Positions 16,644-27,625 are shown, counted from the first letter of the stretch. The stretch: 64,000 bases of DNA from Oscillospiraceae bacterium (GCA_015066015.1 SVPE01000004.1:1-64000), one strand, 5' to 3'. Notes: generated from the letters alone by a model not told the origin. A program made the numbers and translations.

Positions 16644-18680
16644 CTAATTGAGAGTCGAGCCTTTTTCGTTACTGAAGAGATTTTTTATCGCAACTTTGAG
16701 TCTGCGATTTTCTTCGAGCTTAAGCATAGGGTCTTTTCTGAGTATTTCTTCACTTGCCTGCTTGCTTTCGTGGACAATATCCATATTTTCTGTCAGGTCA
16801 GCAATTTTCAGCTTCGGGATACCTGACTGTCTTGACCCGAAGAAGTCACCGGGACCGCGCAACTCAAGGTCCTTGTCTGCAATTTTAAAGCCGTCGCAAG
16901 TGCGGCACATAATTTCAAACCGGGCTTTTGCGTTTTCGCCCTGATTATCGCTTATGAGTATGCAGTAGGATTTTTCCGAGCCTCTGCCGACACGGCCTCT
17001 GAGCTGATGAAGCTGCGACAGACCGAAGCGTTCAGCGTTTTCTATTACCATAATTACGCTTTCGGGCACATCGACACCGACCTCGATTACTGTAGTTGAA
17101 ACCAACAGCTGAATTTTACCCGATGCAAAATCAGCCATAACCTTTTCCTTTTCTTTTGGCTTCATTTTTCCGTGAAGAAGACCTACACTGTAGTTGTGAA
17201 AGTTTTTTTCGGTTAGCTTTTGCGCATATTGCTTTGCGGCGGTAAGCTCTCCGTCGTTTTCTTCAACCAGGGGACATACTATGTAGGCACGGAGGTTTCT
17301 TTCAAGGTGCTTTTTTATAAAGGCGTAAATTCTTTCCCGGTAGCTGGTGTCTACGGCATAGGTAGATATTTTCTGTCTGCCTTTGGGAAGCTCGTCGATA
17401 ACCGTAAGATCAAGATCACCGTAAATTATAAGCGAAATAGTACGCGGAATAGGGGTTGCGCTCATTACAAGAGTGTGCGGGTTGATGCCTTTTCCGTTGA
17501 GTAAGCCTCTTTGTCTTACACCGAACCGGTGCTGCTCATCGGTGATAACAAGCCCTAACTTATCAAAGTCCACGTCGTCGCTTATCAGAGCGTGAGTCCC
17601 GACAATTACTTTTGTTTCGCCGTTTTTTAGCTTTTCCTTTATTTCCTTTTTCTTTTTTGCAGTAAGTGACCCGGTAAGCAGATCAACTGTAATATCTGTG
17701 CTTTCAAAAAGCTTTGTCAGTGTGCTGAAGTGCTGACGTGCAAGTATGTCTGTCGGTGCCATAAAGGCACTTTGTATACCGTTTTTCGCGGCATTATAAA
17801 TAACTGCTGCAGCGACAACTGTTTTACCGCTGCCGACATCACCCTGAACGAGGCGGTTCATTGGCGTGTTTTTCTTTGTATCCTTTATGCAGTCGGCGAT
17901 TGCATTTTTCTGAGCATTTGTAAGCGTAAAGGGAAGCGTGGAGATGAAATCTTCAGAACAGTCTTTGTCAAAAGTAAAGCTTGTATACCCGCGGTTTCGT
18001 CTTTTGAGAATTTTCATACCTGTCTGCAGGGTGAGAAGCTCTTCAAAAATAAATCTTTTCCTTGCAATTTCAAGGTCGTGCGGAGATGCCGGACTGTGAA
18101 TCGATTTTAATGCAAAGCTTTCGTGACACAGACTGTACTTGCGGCGCAGCTCATCGGGGATGACGTCTGACATTGAATCGTTGATGTAAATTCCGAGGGC
18201 ATTATCAATGATTTTTGATATTATCTTATTACTCAGTCCGGCAGTGAGGGGATAAATGGGCTGCATAGCTTTTACTGCATCAGGATTTTCAATAATGGGA
18301 TTTGTGATTTCAAATGAGCCTCTGTTTAAAGTTATCTTGCCGTAAAAGAGATATTCCTCACCCTCAACGAGACCTTCGGCAGCATAAGCACTGTTAAAAA
18401 TATTAAGGTTAACAGAATATTCACCGTCGATAAGCAGAGTTTTATATATTGTCAGTCCGCGGCGTATTTCGTTTTTTACGGGAGTGTATCCGACAGTTGC
18501 TTTGAAGCAGCAGACCTCCTCGGGAATAAAATCCTTTATTTCTGTCAGATTCGAGAAATCAAGATACGAGCGGGGAAAATAATGTACCAGGTCATCAAGG
18601 CTGAAGATGCCGAGCTTATTAAGAAGCTGAGCTCTTTTTTCGCCTACCCCTTTGATGTATTTCAGGGGAGTAACTGTCAT
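16644..18680 (-). CDS. recG: ATP-dependent DNA helicase RecG, 678 aa
   Basis: Remodels stalled replication forks and branched DNA. An N-terminal wedge/OB domain is followed by the two helicase domains: Walker A GDVGSGKT, Walker B-type DEQH, motif III SATPIPRT, and the C-terminal QLRGRVGRG with a TRG-like tail. Length is normal for Firmicutes. Located between an ABC solute-binding gene and luxS with short gaps, so co-transcribed with them. Confidence 0.96.
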   Translation of the reverse strand: MTVTPLKYIKGVGEKRAQLLNKLGIFSLDDLVHYFPRSYLDFSNLTEIKDFIPEEVCCFKATVGYTPVKNEIRRGLTIYKTLLIDGEYSVNLNIFNSAYAAEGLVEGEEYLFYGKITLNRGSFEITNPIIENPDAVKAMQPIYPLTAGLSNKIISKIIDNALGIYINDSMSDVIPDELRRKYSLCHESFALKSIHSPASPHDLEIARKRFIFEELLTLQTGMKILKRRNRGYTSFTFDKDCSEDFISTLPFTLTNAQKNAIADCIKDTKKNTPMNRLVQGDVGSGKTVVAAAVIYNAAKNGIQSAFMAPTDILARQHFSTLTKLFESTDITVDLLTGSLTAKKKKEIKEKLKNGETKVIVGTHALISDDVDFDKLGLVITDEQHRFGVRQRGLLNGKGINPHTLVMSATPIPRTISLIIYGDLDLTVIDELPKGRQKISTYAVDTSYRERIYAFIKKHLERNLRAYIVCPLVEENDGELTAAKQYAQKLTEKNFHNYSVGLLHGKMKPKEKEKVMADFASGKIQLLVSTTVIEVGVDVPESVIMVIENAERFGLSQLHQLRGRVGRGSEKSYCILISDNQGENAKARFEIMCRTCDGFKIADKDLELRGPGDFFGSRQSGIPKLKIADLTENMDIVHESKQASEEILRKDPMLKLEENRRLKVAIKNLFSNEKGSTLN

Positions 18681-18712
18681 TTTTTCACCGCCTTCGTAAA
18701 TTTGAGTTTAAA

Positions 18713-20239
18713 TTATGATTCTGATTTCCAGGAGTTTATATTGTAAAACGGCTCGTTGACGTTTGCTGAGCCTTCGTAGGTTATGTCGTTTGAGTAGTAA
18801 GCAACATAGGTTCTGTAGCAAATAGGGATAAAGGGCTTTTCTTCTTCGAAAACACTTATGAATGTGTTAACATCTATGTTTCCTGTTTTAAGGTCGTTAT
18901 AGGCACTTGCAACGGCTTTTGAGGAAATACCGTATGAAGCTGCGCCTGTGCTTTTGAAGAATGCAGATAAATCCATATTCGGTGAGATTTTCACCTCACC
19001 TATATAAAGGTCGTAGCTGCCGTCCTTGAGCGCCTGCTGATAATCTTCAAAGGCGAGCGCGGAGAGGGAAACCTTTATACCGAGATTCTGAAGGTTTTTA
19101 CCGATGAATTTAGCACAGTTTACTTTAGTTGTGCTTTCTTTGTTGACGAGAATTTTGATTTCAAAATATCCGTCGGTATCATATCTGAAGGTTTTGTCCT
19201 TAGGCGAAAAAATAATTCCGCATTCATCAAGAATATTGCCTGCGTTGATGAGATTGTATTCGTGTGTGGGCAGGGGAAGACCTTCGAGTGCAAACCAATC
19301 GGGATTGAAGGGGGTTTCAGTAAGTGTACAGAAATTGTCGAATACCGTATCGGCAAGAGTACTTTTGTCTATTGCGGTTGAGAGGGCTTTGATTACATTT
19401 TTGTTGTTGAATACTTCATTTTTACTGTTATAGCCAAGATAAATGAGGTTGTTTGTAGAAAGGGGCAGGGTTGTAGCGTTGAGCTTTGTAAAAACGCCGC
19501 TATCCATATCGTCACAGAAGTAACTGAGGTGACCTGCCTGAATGCGGTAAATTTCATCATTCTCGGCATCAATTGCAGTAAGACCGAGAATAGGCGTGGA
19601 AAGTGCTTCTTTGCGTGTGGATGTGGGATTTTCCGAAAGCACATACTCACCGTTTATGCTTCTGAGTACATAGCGACCGCTACCTATGGGTAAAGCGGCA
19701 TCACCGGTACCGTTTTGTATTATCGGGAAGGTGAGACACTGCTGAACATAAACGTCCGGACTGTTGAGGGCAAATGTGACTGTGTCCACACCGGCAACTG
19801 CAGTGGCAAGGTTGGAAAGTCTGCCCTTGAAATGCGGACTTTTTTTTGCAAGGTTAAAGGAATAAACAACATCATATGCTGTAAGGGAAGCTCCGTTCGA
19901 GAAAACCTCACCGTCAACGATTTTTACAGTTACCTGCTTGCCGTCGTTCTGTATCTCCTTTGCGAGAAGCATATCTGATGACCAGTCGTCATTGATAATA
20001 AAAAGAGGATCATAAAGGAGGGTGGAAATGTTCAGATTTGTGAAGCTGTCGGTTTTATAGGGATTAAAGGATTTTTTATCAAAATAACCGAGATAAACGC
20101 TTCGGACAGGAGTTTCATCAGTATTTGTGGAGGAAACCTCCGGTTCTGTTGTTACATTTTCACTGTTTATATTTATTGCAACAACAATGGCTGCAGTAAG
20201 AAGAGAAATGCATAAAATCGCAATAATAATTTTTTTCAT
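18713..20239 (-). CDS. ABC transporter substrate-binding protein, family 5 (peptide/nickel type), 508 aa
   Basis: An N-terminal hydrophobic segment (KKIIIAILCISLLTAAIVVA) gives export or membrane anchoring; no convincing lipobox follows it. The body has the SBP_bac_5 features: FTNLNISTLLYDPLF near the N terminus, the VVYSFNLAKKSP motif, and the paired-lobe length. It lacks adjacent permease or ATPase genes, so it is an orphan binding protein that must pair with a transporter encoded elsewhere or serve as a sensor. Ligand unknown. Confidence 0.85.
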   Translation of the reverse strand: MKKIIIAILCISLLTAAIVVAININSENVTTEPEVSSTNTDETPVRSVYLGYFDKKSFNPYKTDSFTNLNISTLLYDPLFIINDDWSSDMLLAKEIQNDGKQVTVKIVDGEVFSNGASLTAYDVVYSFNLAKKSPHFKGRLSNLATAVAGVDTVTFALNSPDVYVQQCLTFPIIQNGTGDAALPIGSGRYVLRSINGEYVLSENPTSTRKEALSTPILGLTAIDAENDEIYRIQAGHLSYFCDDMDSGVFTKLNATTLPLSTNNLIYLGYNSKNEVFNNKNVIKALSTAIDKSTLADTVFDNFCTLTETPFNPDWFALEGLPLPTHEYNLINAGNILDECGIIFSPKDKTFRYDTDGYFEIKILVNKESTTKVNCAKFIGKNLQNLGIKVSLSALAFEDYQQALKDGSYDLYIGEVKISPNMDLSAFFKSTGAASYGISSKAVASAYNDLKTGNIDVNTFISVFEEEKPFIPICYRTYVAYYSNDITYEGSANVNEPFYNINSWKSES

Positions 20240-20252
20240 AAAAATTCACCTG

Positions 20253-21026
20253 TTATTCGAAGGATACAAGTTCTGTACCGGTGCATTTGCCGGTTGCTTT
20301 GTCAATTGTAAAAATACAGCCGTTTATCATAGCTGAACCCTGAGCCTTGTCAAATCGCTGAGGCATATTAAAACGGAATTTTTCGATAATGATATCCTTG
20401 TCAACGCCAAGCACACTGTTTTTTACACCGCACATACCAATGTCTGTTATATATCCTGTACCTCCGGGTAAAACAGTATTATCAGCAGTGAGAACGTGAG
20501 TGTGAGTGCCGAATACGGCTGAAACTCTTCCGTCAAGGTAAAAGCCCATAGCCTTTTTTTCGCTTGTTGCTTCTGCATGTAAATCAACGAGAATAATGTT
20601 TGTGTTGCCTTTGAGCCTGTTTAATTCGTCGTCTACGGCGTCAAAGGGGTTTCTGAGGCTTTCCATAAACATTGTACCCATAACATTTATGATACCCACA
20701 CTGAAAAAACCGCAGTCGACAATTTTTGAGCCGACACCGGGGTTGCTGTCTGAATAGTTGCAGGGCCTTATAATGAATTCACTTTCATCAAGCAGCGAGA
20801 AGACCTCTTTTCTGCGGTAAACGTGATTACCGGTTGTAATAAAGTCAACACCTGAGGCAAAAAGCTGCTTAGCGGAATCGGGGGTTATTCCGTTACCGTC
20901 AGCAGAATTTTCACCGTTTGCTATGCAGAAGTCTATAGCCTTAAGCTTTTTGAATGCGGGAAGCTTCTTTTTCAGAAAGCTGCAGCCCTCGCTGTTTACT
21001 ACATCGCCTAAAACAAGAATGTTCAT
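20253..21026 (-). CDS. ymdB: YmdB-like metallophosphoesterase (TIGR00282 family), 257 aa
   Basis: Metal-dependent phosphodiesterase related to Bacillus YmdB, which hydrolyses cyclic nucleotides and affects biofilm and motility decisions (family knowledge). Motifs in order: LGDVVNSEG, IANGENSADGNGIT, TTGNHVYRRKEV, VDLHAEATSEKKA and GTHTHVLTADN. All metal-ligand positions appear intact, and length is typical. It overlaps none of its neighbours but sits 13-15 bp from both, inside the six-gene operon. Confidence 0.92.
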   Translation of the reverse strand: MNILVLGDVVNSEGCSFLKKKLPAFKKLKAIDFCIANGENSADGNGITPDSAKQLFASGVDFITTGNHVYRRKEVFSLLDESEFIIRPCNYSDSNPGVGSKIVDCGFFSVGIINVMGTMFMESLRNPFDAVDDELNRLKGNTNIILVDLHAEATSEKKAMGFYLDGRVSAVFGTHTHVLTADNTVLPGGTGYITDIGMCGVKNSVLGVDKDIIIEKFRFNMPQRFDKAQGSAMINGCIFTIDKATGKCTGTELVSFE

Positions 21027-21041
21027 ATATGTCTCCCGTTA

Positions 21042-21743
21042 TTATACATATTCACTGATATCAAAATCGTCATCGTCGGGGTAATAGTCCCAACCGTCAT
21101 AATAGTTGCCCTGTGTTTTTTCTTCAGGTGAAGAAGGAATCTGTCTGACTGCCTCAAGCTTATGTCCTGACATCCAGAGAAAGTGTGAAAGGTAAAGTGT
21201 ATATCCGCAGCCTGAGGGTGTAAGCCATTCGGAAACAGAGCCTTCAGGGATTGCAAAATTGGCCATAAGTGTTGATATAACACCGCCGTGTGTTATGATT
21301 GCCACATTATCGGAACCTGTTTTGAGTATGCCGTCCATAATCTTAACAAAGCAGGAGCATATTCTTGAAGCAAACTCCTCGTTGCTTTCTCCGAAGGGCG
21401 GCTTGATATTTTCCTCGCCCTTGAGCCAGCGGTCAAAAAGAGGCTGTTTTTCGTGGAGATATTCGGCAGTCTGACCCTCAAATTCACCGAAGTTATATTC
21501 GGTAAGGCCGTCAATTTCGATAGCTTTCACATCGGGATAAAGAAGCCTTGCCGTTTCCTTGCAGCGCGGAAGGGGAGAGGTGAAAACAAAATCCGCATGG
21601 GGATATTCATATTCTTCTTTCATCTGAATAAGCTGGTTTTTTCCCTCGTCGCAAAGCGGAGTATCATTTCTTCCCGAGTAAATACCGTCGAGGTTGTGCT
21701 GGGTAAGGCCGTGTCTGATAAGATGTATTCTATAATTTTTCAT
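21042..21743 (-). CDS. histidine phosphatase family protein, 233 aa
   Basis: Phosphoglycerate-mutase-like phosphatase: N-terminal LIRHGLTQHN with the phospho-accepting His and the second His in ITHGGVIS. The subfamily resembles small acid phosphatases such as alpha-ribazole phosphatase, but no cobalamin genes are nearby, so the substrate stays open. First gene of the operon that runs through ymdB, the solute-binding protein, recG, luxS and the epimerase. Confidence 0.85.
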   Translation of the reverse strand: MKNYRIHLIRHGLTQHNLDGIYSGRNDTPLCDEGKNQLIQMKEEYEYPHADFVFTSPLPRCKETARLLYPDVKAIEIDGLTEYNFGEFEGQTAEYLHEKQPLFDRWLKGEENIKPPFGESNEEFASRICSCFVKIMDGILKTGSDNVAIITHGGVISTLMANFAIPEGSVSEWLTPSGCGYTLYLSHFLWMSGHKLEAVRQIPSSPEEKTQGNYYDGWDYYPDDDDFDISEYV

Positions 21744-21774
21744 TGATAATCACCTTAGATAATATATTCATATT

Positions 21775-21803
21775 ATTATATAATAAAAAGGTATAAATTT
21801 CAA
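21775..21803 (-). promoter_or_regulatory. sigma-A promoter of the phosphatase-ymdB-recG-luxS operon
   Basis: On the minus strand: TTGAAA (21798-21803), 17 nt, TATAAT (21775-21780); the first start codon is at 21743. Divergent from the asnS promoter. Confidence 0.75.
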
Positions 21804-21836
21804 TAAGAACGCTGCAAAATAATCTGTTGCTTTGTA

Positions 21837-21865
21837 TTGATTTTTTTTTGAGATACTGATATAAT
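21837..21865 (+). promoter_or_regulatory. sigma-A promoter of asnS
   Basis: TTGATT (21837-21842), 17 nt, TATAAT (21860-21865) with an extended -10 TG. The start codon is 40 bp downstream. Confidence 0.8.
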
Positions 21866-21904
21866 TAACTGCAATATGTAAAATTCTGAAGAAGGGTAAA
21901 TCTA

Positions 21905-23299
21905 ATGAAACGTACTGAAATTGCAAAGCTATATGAAAATGCCGCTTCATTTAAGGATAGTAAGGTTACTGTATGCGGTTGGATACGTACAAACAGAGAT
22001 TCTAAAGTGCTTGGCTTTATGGAGCTTAATGACGGCAGCTGCTTTAAAGGCGTGCAGGTTGTTTTCGAAAAGGAAAAGCTTGATAACTTTGCAGAAGTCG
22101 CAAAGTATAACGTAGGAGCTGCAGTTATTGTAGAGGGTGACTTCATTCTTACTCCCGAAGCAAAGCAGCCCTTTGAAATAAATGCCACAAAGGTTACACT
22201 TGAGGGCGCATCAGCTCCTGAGTATCCTTTGCAGAAAAAGAGGCATTCTCTTGAATATTTAAGAACAATTGCTCATTTAAGACCCAGAACAAATATATAT
22301 TCCGCCGCATTCAGAGTGCGCTCTGTTGCAGCTCAGGCAATCCACCGCTTCTTTGAGAGCGAGGGCTTTATCTATGCACATACGCCCCTTATTTCCTGCA
22401 GTGACTGTGAGGGTGCAGGCGAGATGTTCAGGGTTACTACTCTTGATATGAAAAATCCCCCTCTTGATGAGGACGGTGAAATCGACTACAGTGAAGATTT
22501 CTTCGGCAAGAGTGCATTCCTTACGGTTTCAGGTCAGCTTCAGGGCGAGATAATGGCTCAGGCTTTCGGCAAGATTTATACCTTCGGGCCTACATTCCGT
22601 GCTGAGAAGAGCTACACTCAGCGTCATGCAGCTGAATTCTGGATGATTGAGCCTGAAATTGCATTTGCAGACCTTTGCGATGATATGGACCTTGCAGAAA
22701 GAATGATAAAATTTGTTATTAACTATGTAATGGATAACTGCAGGCAGGATATCGAATTTCTCAATCAGTTTGTTGATAAGGGGCTTATAGAGCGTCTTAC
22801 CGCAGTCGCAACATCTGATTTTGCAAGAGTTACTTACACTGATGCAGTCAGAATGCTTGAAGAGAACAACGATAAGTTTGAGTTCAAGGCTTATTGGGGC
22901 TGCGACCTTCAGACAGAGCACGAGCGTTATCTTACAGAGCAGATTTTCAAAAAGCCCGTTTTTGTAACCGATTATCCCAAGGAGATAAAGGCTTTTTATA
23001 TGAGACTTAACGATGACGGTAAGACAGTTGCTGCCTGTGACTGTCTCGTTATGGGTATCGGCGAAATTATCGGCGGAAGCCAGCGAGAAGAGCGCTATGA
23101 TGTTCTTCTTGAAAGAATCAGAGAGCTCGGTCTCAATGAAGAGGACTATTGGTGGTATCTCGACCTTCGTAAGTACGGAGGCACAAAGCATGCGGGCTTC
23201 GGTCTCGGATTTGAAAGACTTGTTATGTATCTTACAGGTATTTCCAACATAAGAGATGTTCTTCCTTTCCCGAGAACAACAGGCTCAGCAGATTTTTAA
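21905..23299 (+). CDS. asnS: asparaginyl-tRNA synthetase, 464 aa
   Basis: Charges tRNA-Asn. An N-terminal OB-fold anticodon-binding domain ([21 protein letters not shown]) precedes the class II catalytic core: motif 2 [21 protein letters not shown] and motif 3 [15 protein letters not shown]. The ending [11 protein letters not shown] is typical of AsnRS rather than AspRS. Length is normal. It probably shares a transcript with the aminotransferase 29 bp downstream. Confidence 0.96.
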   Translation: MKRTEIAKLYENAASFKDSKVTVCGWIRTNRDSKVLGFMELNDGSCFKGVQVVFEKEKLDNFAEVAKYNVGAAVIVEGDFILTPEAKQPFEINATKVTLEGASAPEYPLQKKRHSLEYLRTIAHLRPRTNIYSAAFRVRSVAAQAIHRFFESEGFIYAHTPLISCSDCEGAGEMFRVTTLDMKNPPLDEDGEIDYSEDFFGKSAFLTVSGQLQGEIMAQAFGKIYTFGPTFRAEKSYTQRHAAEFWMIEPEIAFADLCDDMDLAERMIKFVINYVMDNCRQDIEFLNQFVDKGLIERLTAVATSDFARVTYTDAVRMLEENNDKFEFKAYWGCDLQTEHERYLTEQIFKKPVFVTDYPKEIKAFYMRLNDDGKTVAACDCLVMGIGEIIGGSQREERYDVLLERIRELGLNEEDYWWYLDLRKYGGTKHAGFGLGFERLVMYLTGISNIRDVLPFPRTTGSADF

Positions 23300-23328
23300 A
23301 TTTAAATATATATACAGGAGGTTATATT

Positions 23329-24612
23329 ATGGCAGAATTACGATCATACACAAAAGAAGAACTCCTCAGTCTCAAGCAGCAGCTTGATAAGCAGTACGCA
23401 TCATACAAAGCACAGGGGCTCAAGCTTGACATGTCAAGAGGTAAGCCCGGCGCTGACCAGCTTGCAGTTTCCAACGGACTTCTTGATGCAATCACATCAA
23501 GAGACTGGGAGGATGACGAAAGCAATCACAGTCTTGAATACAGAAACTACGGTCTTCTTACCGGTATCATTGAATGTAAAAGAATTTTCGCAAAGGCTCT
23601 CGGTGTTGAAGTAGATAATGTTATTGTATGCGGTAACTCAAGCCTTAACCTTATGTTTGACTACATTACACAGTGTATGCTCACAGGTTCAGGCGGAAAA
23701 CCCTGGAAGGATCAGGGTCACATCAAATTCCTTTGTCCTTCACCCGGCTATGACAGACATTTTGCAATTGCTGAATACTACGGTATGGAGCTTATTCCCG
23801 TTGAAATGACACCTTGGGGTCCTGATATGGATGCTGTTGAAGAGCTTATCAAGGATCCTTCAGTCAAGGGTATGTTCTGCGTGCCTAAGTATTCCAATCC
23901 CACAGGTGTTACTTACAGTCATAAAACCGTAAAAAGAATTGCAGCTATGTGTCCCGCAGCAGATGACTTCAGAATCATCTGGGACAATGCTTATATTATT
24001 CACGATCTTACTGATAACGGTGATGAGCTTGACGATATTTTCGATGTTCTCAAGAAGTACGGTCACGAGGATATGGTTATTGAGTTTACTTCTACTTCAA
24101 AGATCAGTTTCCCCGGCGCAGGTGTTGCAGCTCTTGCCGCCTCTGACAGAAACATTGAAATGATAAAAAGCCGTATGTCTGTTCAGACTATCGGTTACGA
24201 TAAGCTTAATCAGTACAGACACGTTAAGTTCTACAGGAATGTCGACGGTATCAAAAAGCATATGAAGCTTCACAGAAAGATTCTTGCTCCCAAGTTCAAG
24301 TGTGTTGTCAATCAGTTTGAGGATAAGCTTTCAGATCTTGGCATCGCAAGCTGGACTGATCCCAAGGGAGGCTACTTCATCAGCCTTGATGTTATGCCCG
24401 GTACTGCAAAAAGGGTCTATCAGCTGTGTAAGGAGTGCGGTATAACTCTTACTGCAGCAGGTGCAACCTTCCCGTACGGAATCGATCCCGAGGATAAGAA
24501 TTTAAGAATAGCACCTTCATATCCTCCGGTTGACGAGCTTATGGTTGCGACAAGAATTCTCTGCATCTGTGTAAAGCTTGCAGCAATTGAAAAGCTTTTA
24601 GCTGAAAAATAA
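23329..24612 (+). CDS. class I aminotransferase (aspartate aminotransferase-like, type 1c), 427 aa
   Basis: PLP-dependent fold-type I aminotransferase. The N terminus (LDMSRGKPGADQL), the IWDNAYIIHDL segment with the PLP-contacting Asp and Tyr, and the Schiff-base Lys in STSKISFPGAG are visible. These features match the atypical aspartate aminotransferase group also found in Corynebacterium. It lies right after asnS behind AGGAGG, so aspartate/asparagine metabolism is a reasonable context, but substrate preference is inferred. Confidence 0.85.
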   Translation: MAELRSYTKEELLSLKQQLDKQYASYKAQGLKLDMSRGKPGADQLAVSNGLLDAITSRDWEDDESNHSLEYRNYGLLTGIIECKRIFAKALGVEVDNVIVCGNSSLNLMFDYITQCMLTGSGGKPWKDQGHIKFLCPSPGYDRHFAIAEYYGMELIPVEMTPWGPDMDAVEELIKDPSVKGMFCVPKYSNPTGVTYSHKTVKRIAAMCPAADDFRIIWDNAYIIHDLTDNGDELDDIFDVLKKYGHEDMVIEFTSTSKISFPGAGVAALAASDRNIEMIKSRMSVQTIGYDKLNQYRHVKFYRNVDGIKKHMKLHRKILAPKFKCVVNQFEDKLSDLGIASWTDPKGGYFISLDVMPGTAKRVYQLCKECGITLTAAGATFPYGIDPEDKNLRIAPSYPPVDELMVATRILCICVKLAAIEKLLAEK

Positions 24613-24619
24613 AATAATC

Positions 24620-24646
24620 AGCACCTTACTTTTGCCGTAGGGTGCT
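24620..24646 (+). terminator. rho-independent terminator after the aminotransferase
   Basis: A 10-bp stem (AGCACCTTAC/GTAGGGTGCT, one G-T pair) with a 7-nt loop, followed by TATTTTAT. Confidence 0.75.
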
Positions 24647-24665
24647 TATTTTATGTATCTTCCTC

Positions 24666-24694
24666 TTGACTTCTGGCACTCTTTATGTTAAAAT
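24666..24694 (+). promoter_or_regulatory. sigma-A promoter of the T-box/valS unit
   Basis: TTGACT (24666-24671), 17 nt, TAAAAT (24689-24694) with a TG one base upstream. Confidence 0.8.
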
Positions 24695-24709
24695 CAGTTT
24701 AATATTGCA

Positions 24710-24944
24710 AAGCGATGATCGGGAGGAGTAATTCCCCGACGCCTTTAAAGAGAAAAGACGGTTGGTGCAAGTCTTAAGGCAAGGGAGTGAAGGTCGCCTG
24801 TGAGCTTCGGGAAGAAATCGAGAGAAAGTAGACCCCGACGTAAATCTGCGTTAAGGATTTTGAGTGCAGAGATATTTTATCTCTGAATTCAGGTGGTACC
24901 ACGGAATTTTCTCCGTCCTGAAAAATCAGGGCGGAGTTTTATTT
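24710..24944 (+). promoter_or_regulatory. T-box riboswitch, valine specifier, controlling valS
   Basis: This leader fills the 360-bp gap before valS. Stem I carries the AGTA element, the GGTTGGTGCAA distal loop and GTGAAGGTC, in which GTC (24793-24795) is the likely valine specifier codon. The T-box AGGTGGTACCACGG lies at 24891-24904. An 11-bp terminator stem (CTCCGTCCTGA/TCAGGGCGGAG, 24911-24936) with a T-run follows. Uncharged tRNA-Val would pair with the specifier and T-box and favour readthrough into valS. Confidence 0.96.
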
Positions 24945-24973
24945 TTGTAATTATTTTGAACGGAGTGAAATAA

Positions 24974-27613
24974 ATGGCAAAAGAACTTGCAAAGCTCTAC
25001 GATCCGAAGGATGTAGAAGACAGAATTTACAAAACCTGGCTTGACGGAAAGTATTTCCACGCCGAGGTTGACCCGAAGAAGAATCCCTACACAATTGTGA
25101 TTCCTCCTCCAAACATCACAGGTCAGCTTCATATGGGTCACGCCCTTGACAATACCCTTCAGGATATCCTTATCCGCTTCAGAAGAATGCAGGGCTTTGA
25201 TACCTTGTGGCTTCCCGGCACAGACCACGCTTCAATCGCTACAGAAGCAAAGATTGTTGCCGCTATGAAGGAAGAAGGAATATCCAAGGAAGACCTCGGA
25301 CGTGAAGGCTTCCTTGAAAGAGCCTGGGAGTGGAAAGCACAGTACGGCGGAAGAATCATCGAACAGCTCAAGAAGCTCGGCTCTTCCTGTGACTGGGACA
25401 GAGAGAGATTCACCCTCGATGAAGGCTGCTCAAAGGCCGTTAAGGAGGTTTTCGTTAATCTTTATGAAAAAGGTCTTATCTACCGCGGTGAAAGAATCAT
25501 CAACTGGTGCCCCCATTGTCTTACAACTATTTCAGATGCAGAAGTTGAGCACGAGGAAATGGACGGCAACTTCTGGCACTTTGCTTACCCCTTGTCAGAC
25601 GGCAGCGGCAGTATCATAGTTGCAACCACAAGACCTGAAACAATTCCCGGCGACCTTGCAGTCGCTGTACACCCCGATGATGAAAGATATAAGCATCTCG
25701 TTGGTAAAACAGTAATTATGCCTGTTATCGGCAGAGAAATCCCCATCGTTGCAGATTCCTATGCAAAGATGGATAAGGGTACAGGTGCGGTTAAAATTAC
25801 ACCTGCGCATGACCCCAATGACTTTGAGGTAGGCATGCGCTGCGGTCTTGACATTCTTGACGTTATGACCGATGACGGTCATATGAACGCAAAAGCAGGA
25901 AAGTATGCAGGAATGACTCTTATGGAGTGCAGAAAGGCTATCGTTAAAGACCTGACAGAAGCAGGAGCGCTTGTTAAAATTGAACCCACAAAGCATGAGG
26001 TAGGTACCTGTTACCGTTGCCATGAAACTGTTGAGCCCAGAGTAAAGATGCAGTGGTTCGTTAAGATGGAGCCTCTTGCAAAGCCGGCTATCAAGGTTGT
26101 GCGTGACGGTGAGGTTAAGTTTGTACCCGAGCGTTTTGATAAGATTTATTTCAACTGGATGGAAAACATTAAGGATTGGTGTATTTCCCGTCAGCTTTGG
26201 TGGGGTCACAGAATTCCTGCATGGTACTGTAAGGATTGTTATGATAAGACGGGTGAAGATGAAATCACTGTTTCCAAGGAAGTTCCTACTTGCTGTGCAA
26301 AGTGCGGCAGCAAGAACCTTGTTCAGGATCCCGATACCCTTGATACCTGGTTCTCCTCAGCTCTCTGGCCCTTCTCAACCCTTGGTTGGCCCGAAAAGAC
26401 ACCCGAGCTTATGCATTACTATCCCACAAGCACACTTGTAACCGGTTATGACATCATCTTCTTCTGGGTAGCCAGAATGATTTTCTCCGCCTGTGAGCAG
26501 ATGGGAGAGGTTCCCTTTGATACCGTATTCATTCACGGTATTGTCCGTGACGAGCTCGGCAGAAAGATGAGCAAGTCCCTCGGCAACGGTATTGATCCTC
26601 TTCTTGTTATCGACAAGTACGGCGCTGATGCTCTCAGATTCACCCTTGCAACGGGTAACAGCCCCGGAAACGATATGAGATATTCCGACAAGAAGGTTGA
26701 AGCCTCAAGAAACTTCGCTAACAAGATATGGAATGCCGCACGTTTCATCCTTATGAACCTTGACGAAAACGAAGCGGCTCCCCATATTCCTGAAAACCTT
26801 GCACTTGAGGACAAGTGGGTGCTTTCGCTCTTCAACAACCTTGTTAAGGAGGTCACCGAAAACCTTGATAAATTTGAGCTTGGTATCGCTGTACAGAAGC
26901 TTTATGACTTTATCTGGGATATTTTCTGTGACTGGTTCATTGAACTTGCTAAGATAAGACTCCAGAAGGGCGGTGAGGAAGCCTCAACTGCAAGAGCAGT
27001 ACTCGTTTATGTAATGAGTGAAACCCTTAAGCTTCTTCATCCCTTTATGCCTTTCATTACAGAAGAAATCTGGCAGACTCTTCCTCACGACGGCGAAACA
27101 ATCATGAAGGCTCCCTGGCCTGTATTCAGCGATGCACTTTCCTTCTCAAAGGAAGTTGAGCAGATGAATATGATTATGGATGCAATCAGAGCAATCCGTA
27201 ACAGAAGAGCCGAAATGAATGTACCTCCTTCAAAGAAGGCACACGTTTATGTCGCTACGGAAAAGAAGGATATCTTCGAAAAGGCGGTAGTGTTTATGCA
27301 GAAGCTCGCATCTGCATCGGATGTAACCGTAGGTGATTCCTTCAACATCGAGGGCAGCGTGAGCATCGTTACCGCAGAGGCAAAGATTTATATTCCTATG
27401 GGCGATCTTGTTGACTTCGAGGCTGAAAGAAAGAGACTTCTCAAGGACAGAGAAGCAGCTGAAAAGAAGCTTGCACAGATTAACGGTAAGCTTAACAATC
27501 CCGGCTTCCTTGCCAAGGCACCGCAGAATGTTATCGACGGACAGAAGGCAGATGCAGAAAAGCTTACAGAAAAAATCAAGATGATTGACGAAAGCCTTGC
27601 AGCTTTAGGTTAA
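24974..27613 (+). CDS. valS: valyl-tRNA synthetase, 879 aa
   Basis: Class I synthetase charging tRNA-Val with an editing domain. The HIGH motif is in [20 protein letters not shown] in [11 protein letters not shown], and a zinc-finger-like [11 protein letters not shown] and [10 protein letters not shown]...CCAKCGS are present. The C-terminal coiled coil ([18 protein letters not shown]) is the usual ValRS arm. Expression is controlled by the upstream valine T-box. Confidence 0.97.
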   Translation: MAKELAKLYDPKDVEDRIYKTWLDGKYFHAEVDPKKNPYTIVIPPPNITGQLHMGHALDNTLQDILIRFRRMQGFDTLWLPGTDHASIATEAKIVAAMKEEGISKEDLGREGFLERAWEWKAQYGGRIIEQLKKLGSSCDWDRERFTLDEGCSKAVKEVFVNLYEKGLIYRGERIINWCPHCLTTISDAEVEHEEMDGNFWHFAYPLSDGSGSIIVATTRPETIPGDLAVAVHPDDERYKHLVGKTVIMPVIGREIPIVADSYAKMDKGTGAVKITPAHDPNDFEVGMRCGLDILDVMTDDGHMNAKAGKYAGMTLMECRKAIVKDLTEAGALVKIEPTKHEVGTCYRCHETVEPRVKMQWFVKMEPLAKPAIKVVRDGEVKFVPERFDKIYFNWMENIKDWCISRQLWWGHRIPAWYCKDCYDKTGEDEITVSKEVPTCCAKCGSKNLVQDPDTLDTWFSSALWPFSTLGWPEKTPELMHYYPTSTLVTGYDIIFFWVARMIFSACEQMGEVPFDTVFIHGIVRDELGRKMSKSLGNGIDPLLVIDKYGADALRFTLATGNSPGNDMRYSDKKVEASRNFANKIWNAARFILMNLDENEAAPHIPENLALEDKWVLSLFNNLVKEVTENLDKFELGIAVQKLYDFIWDIFCDWFIELAKIRLQKGGEEASTARAVLVYVMSETLKLLHPFMPFITEEIWQTLPHDGETIMKAPWPVFSDALSFSKEVEQMNMIMDAIRAIRNRRAEMNVPPSKKAHVYVATEKKDIFEKAVVFMQKLASASDVTVGDSFNIEGSVSIVTAEAKIYIPMGDLVDFEAERKRLLKDREAAEKKLAQINGKLNNPGFLAKAPQNVIDGQKADAEKLTEKIKMIDESLAALG

Positions 27614-27625
27614 GGAGTGTTAATT

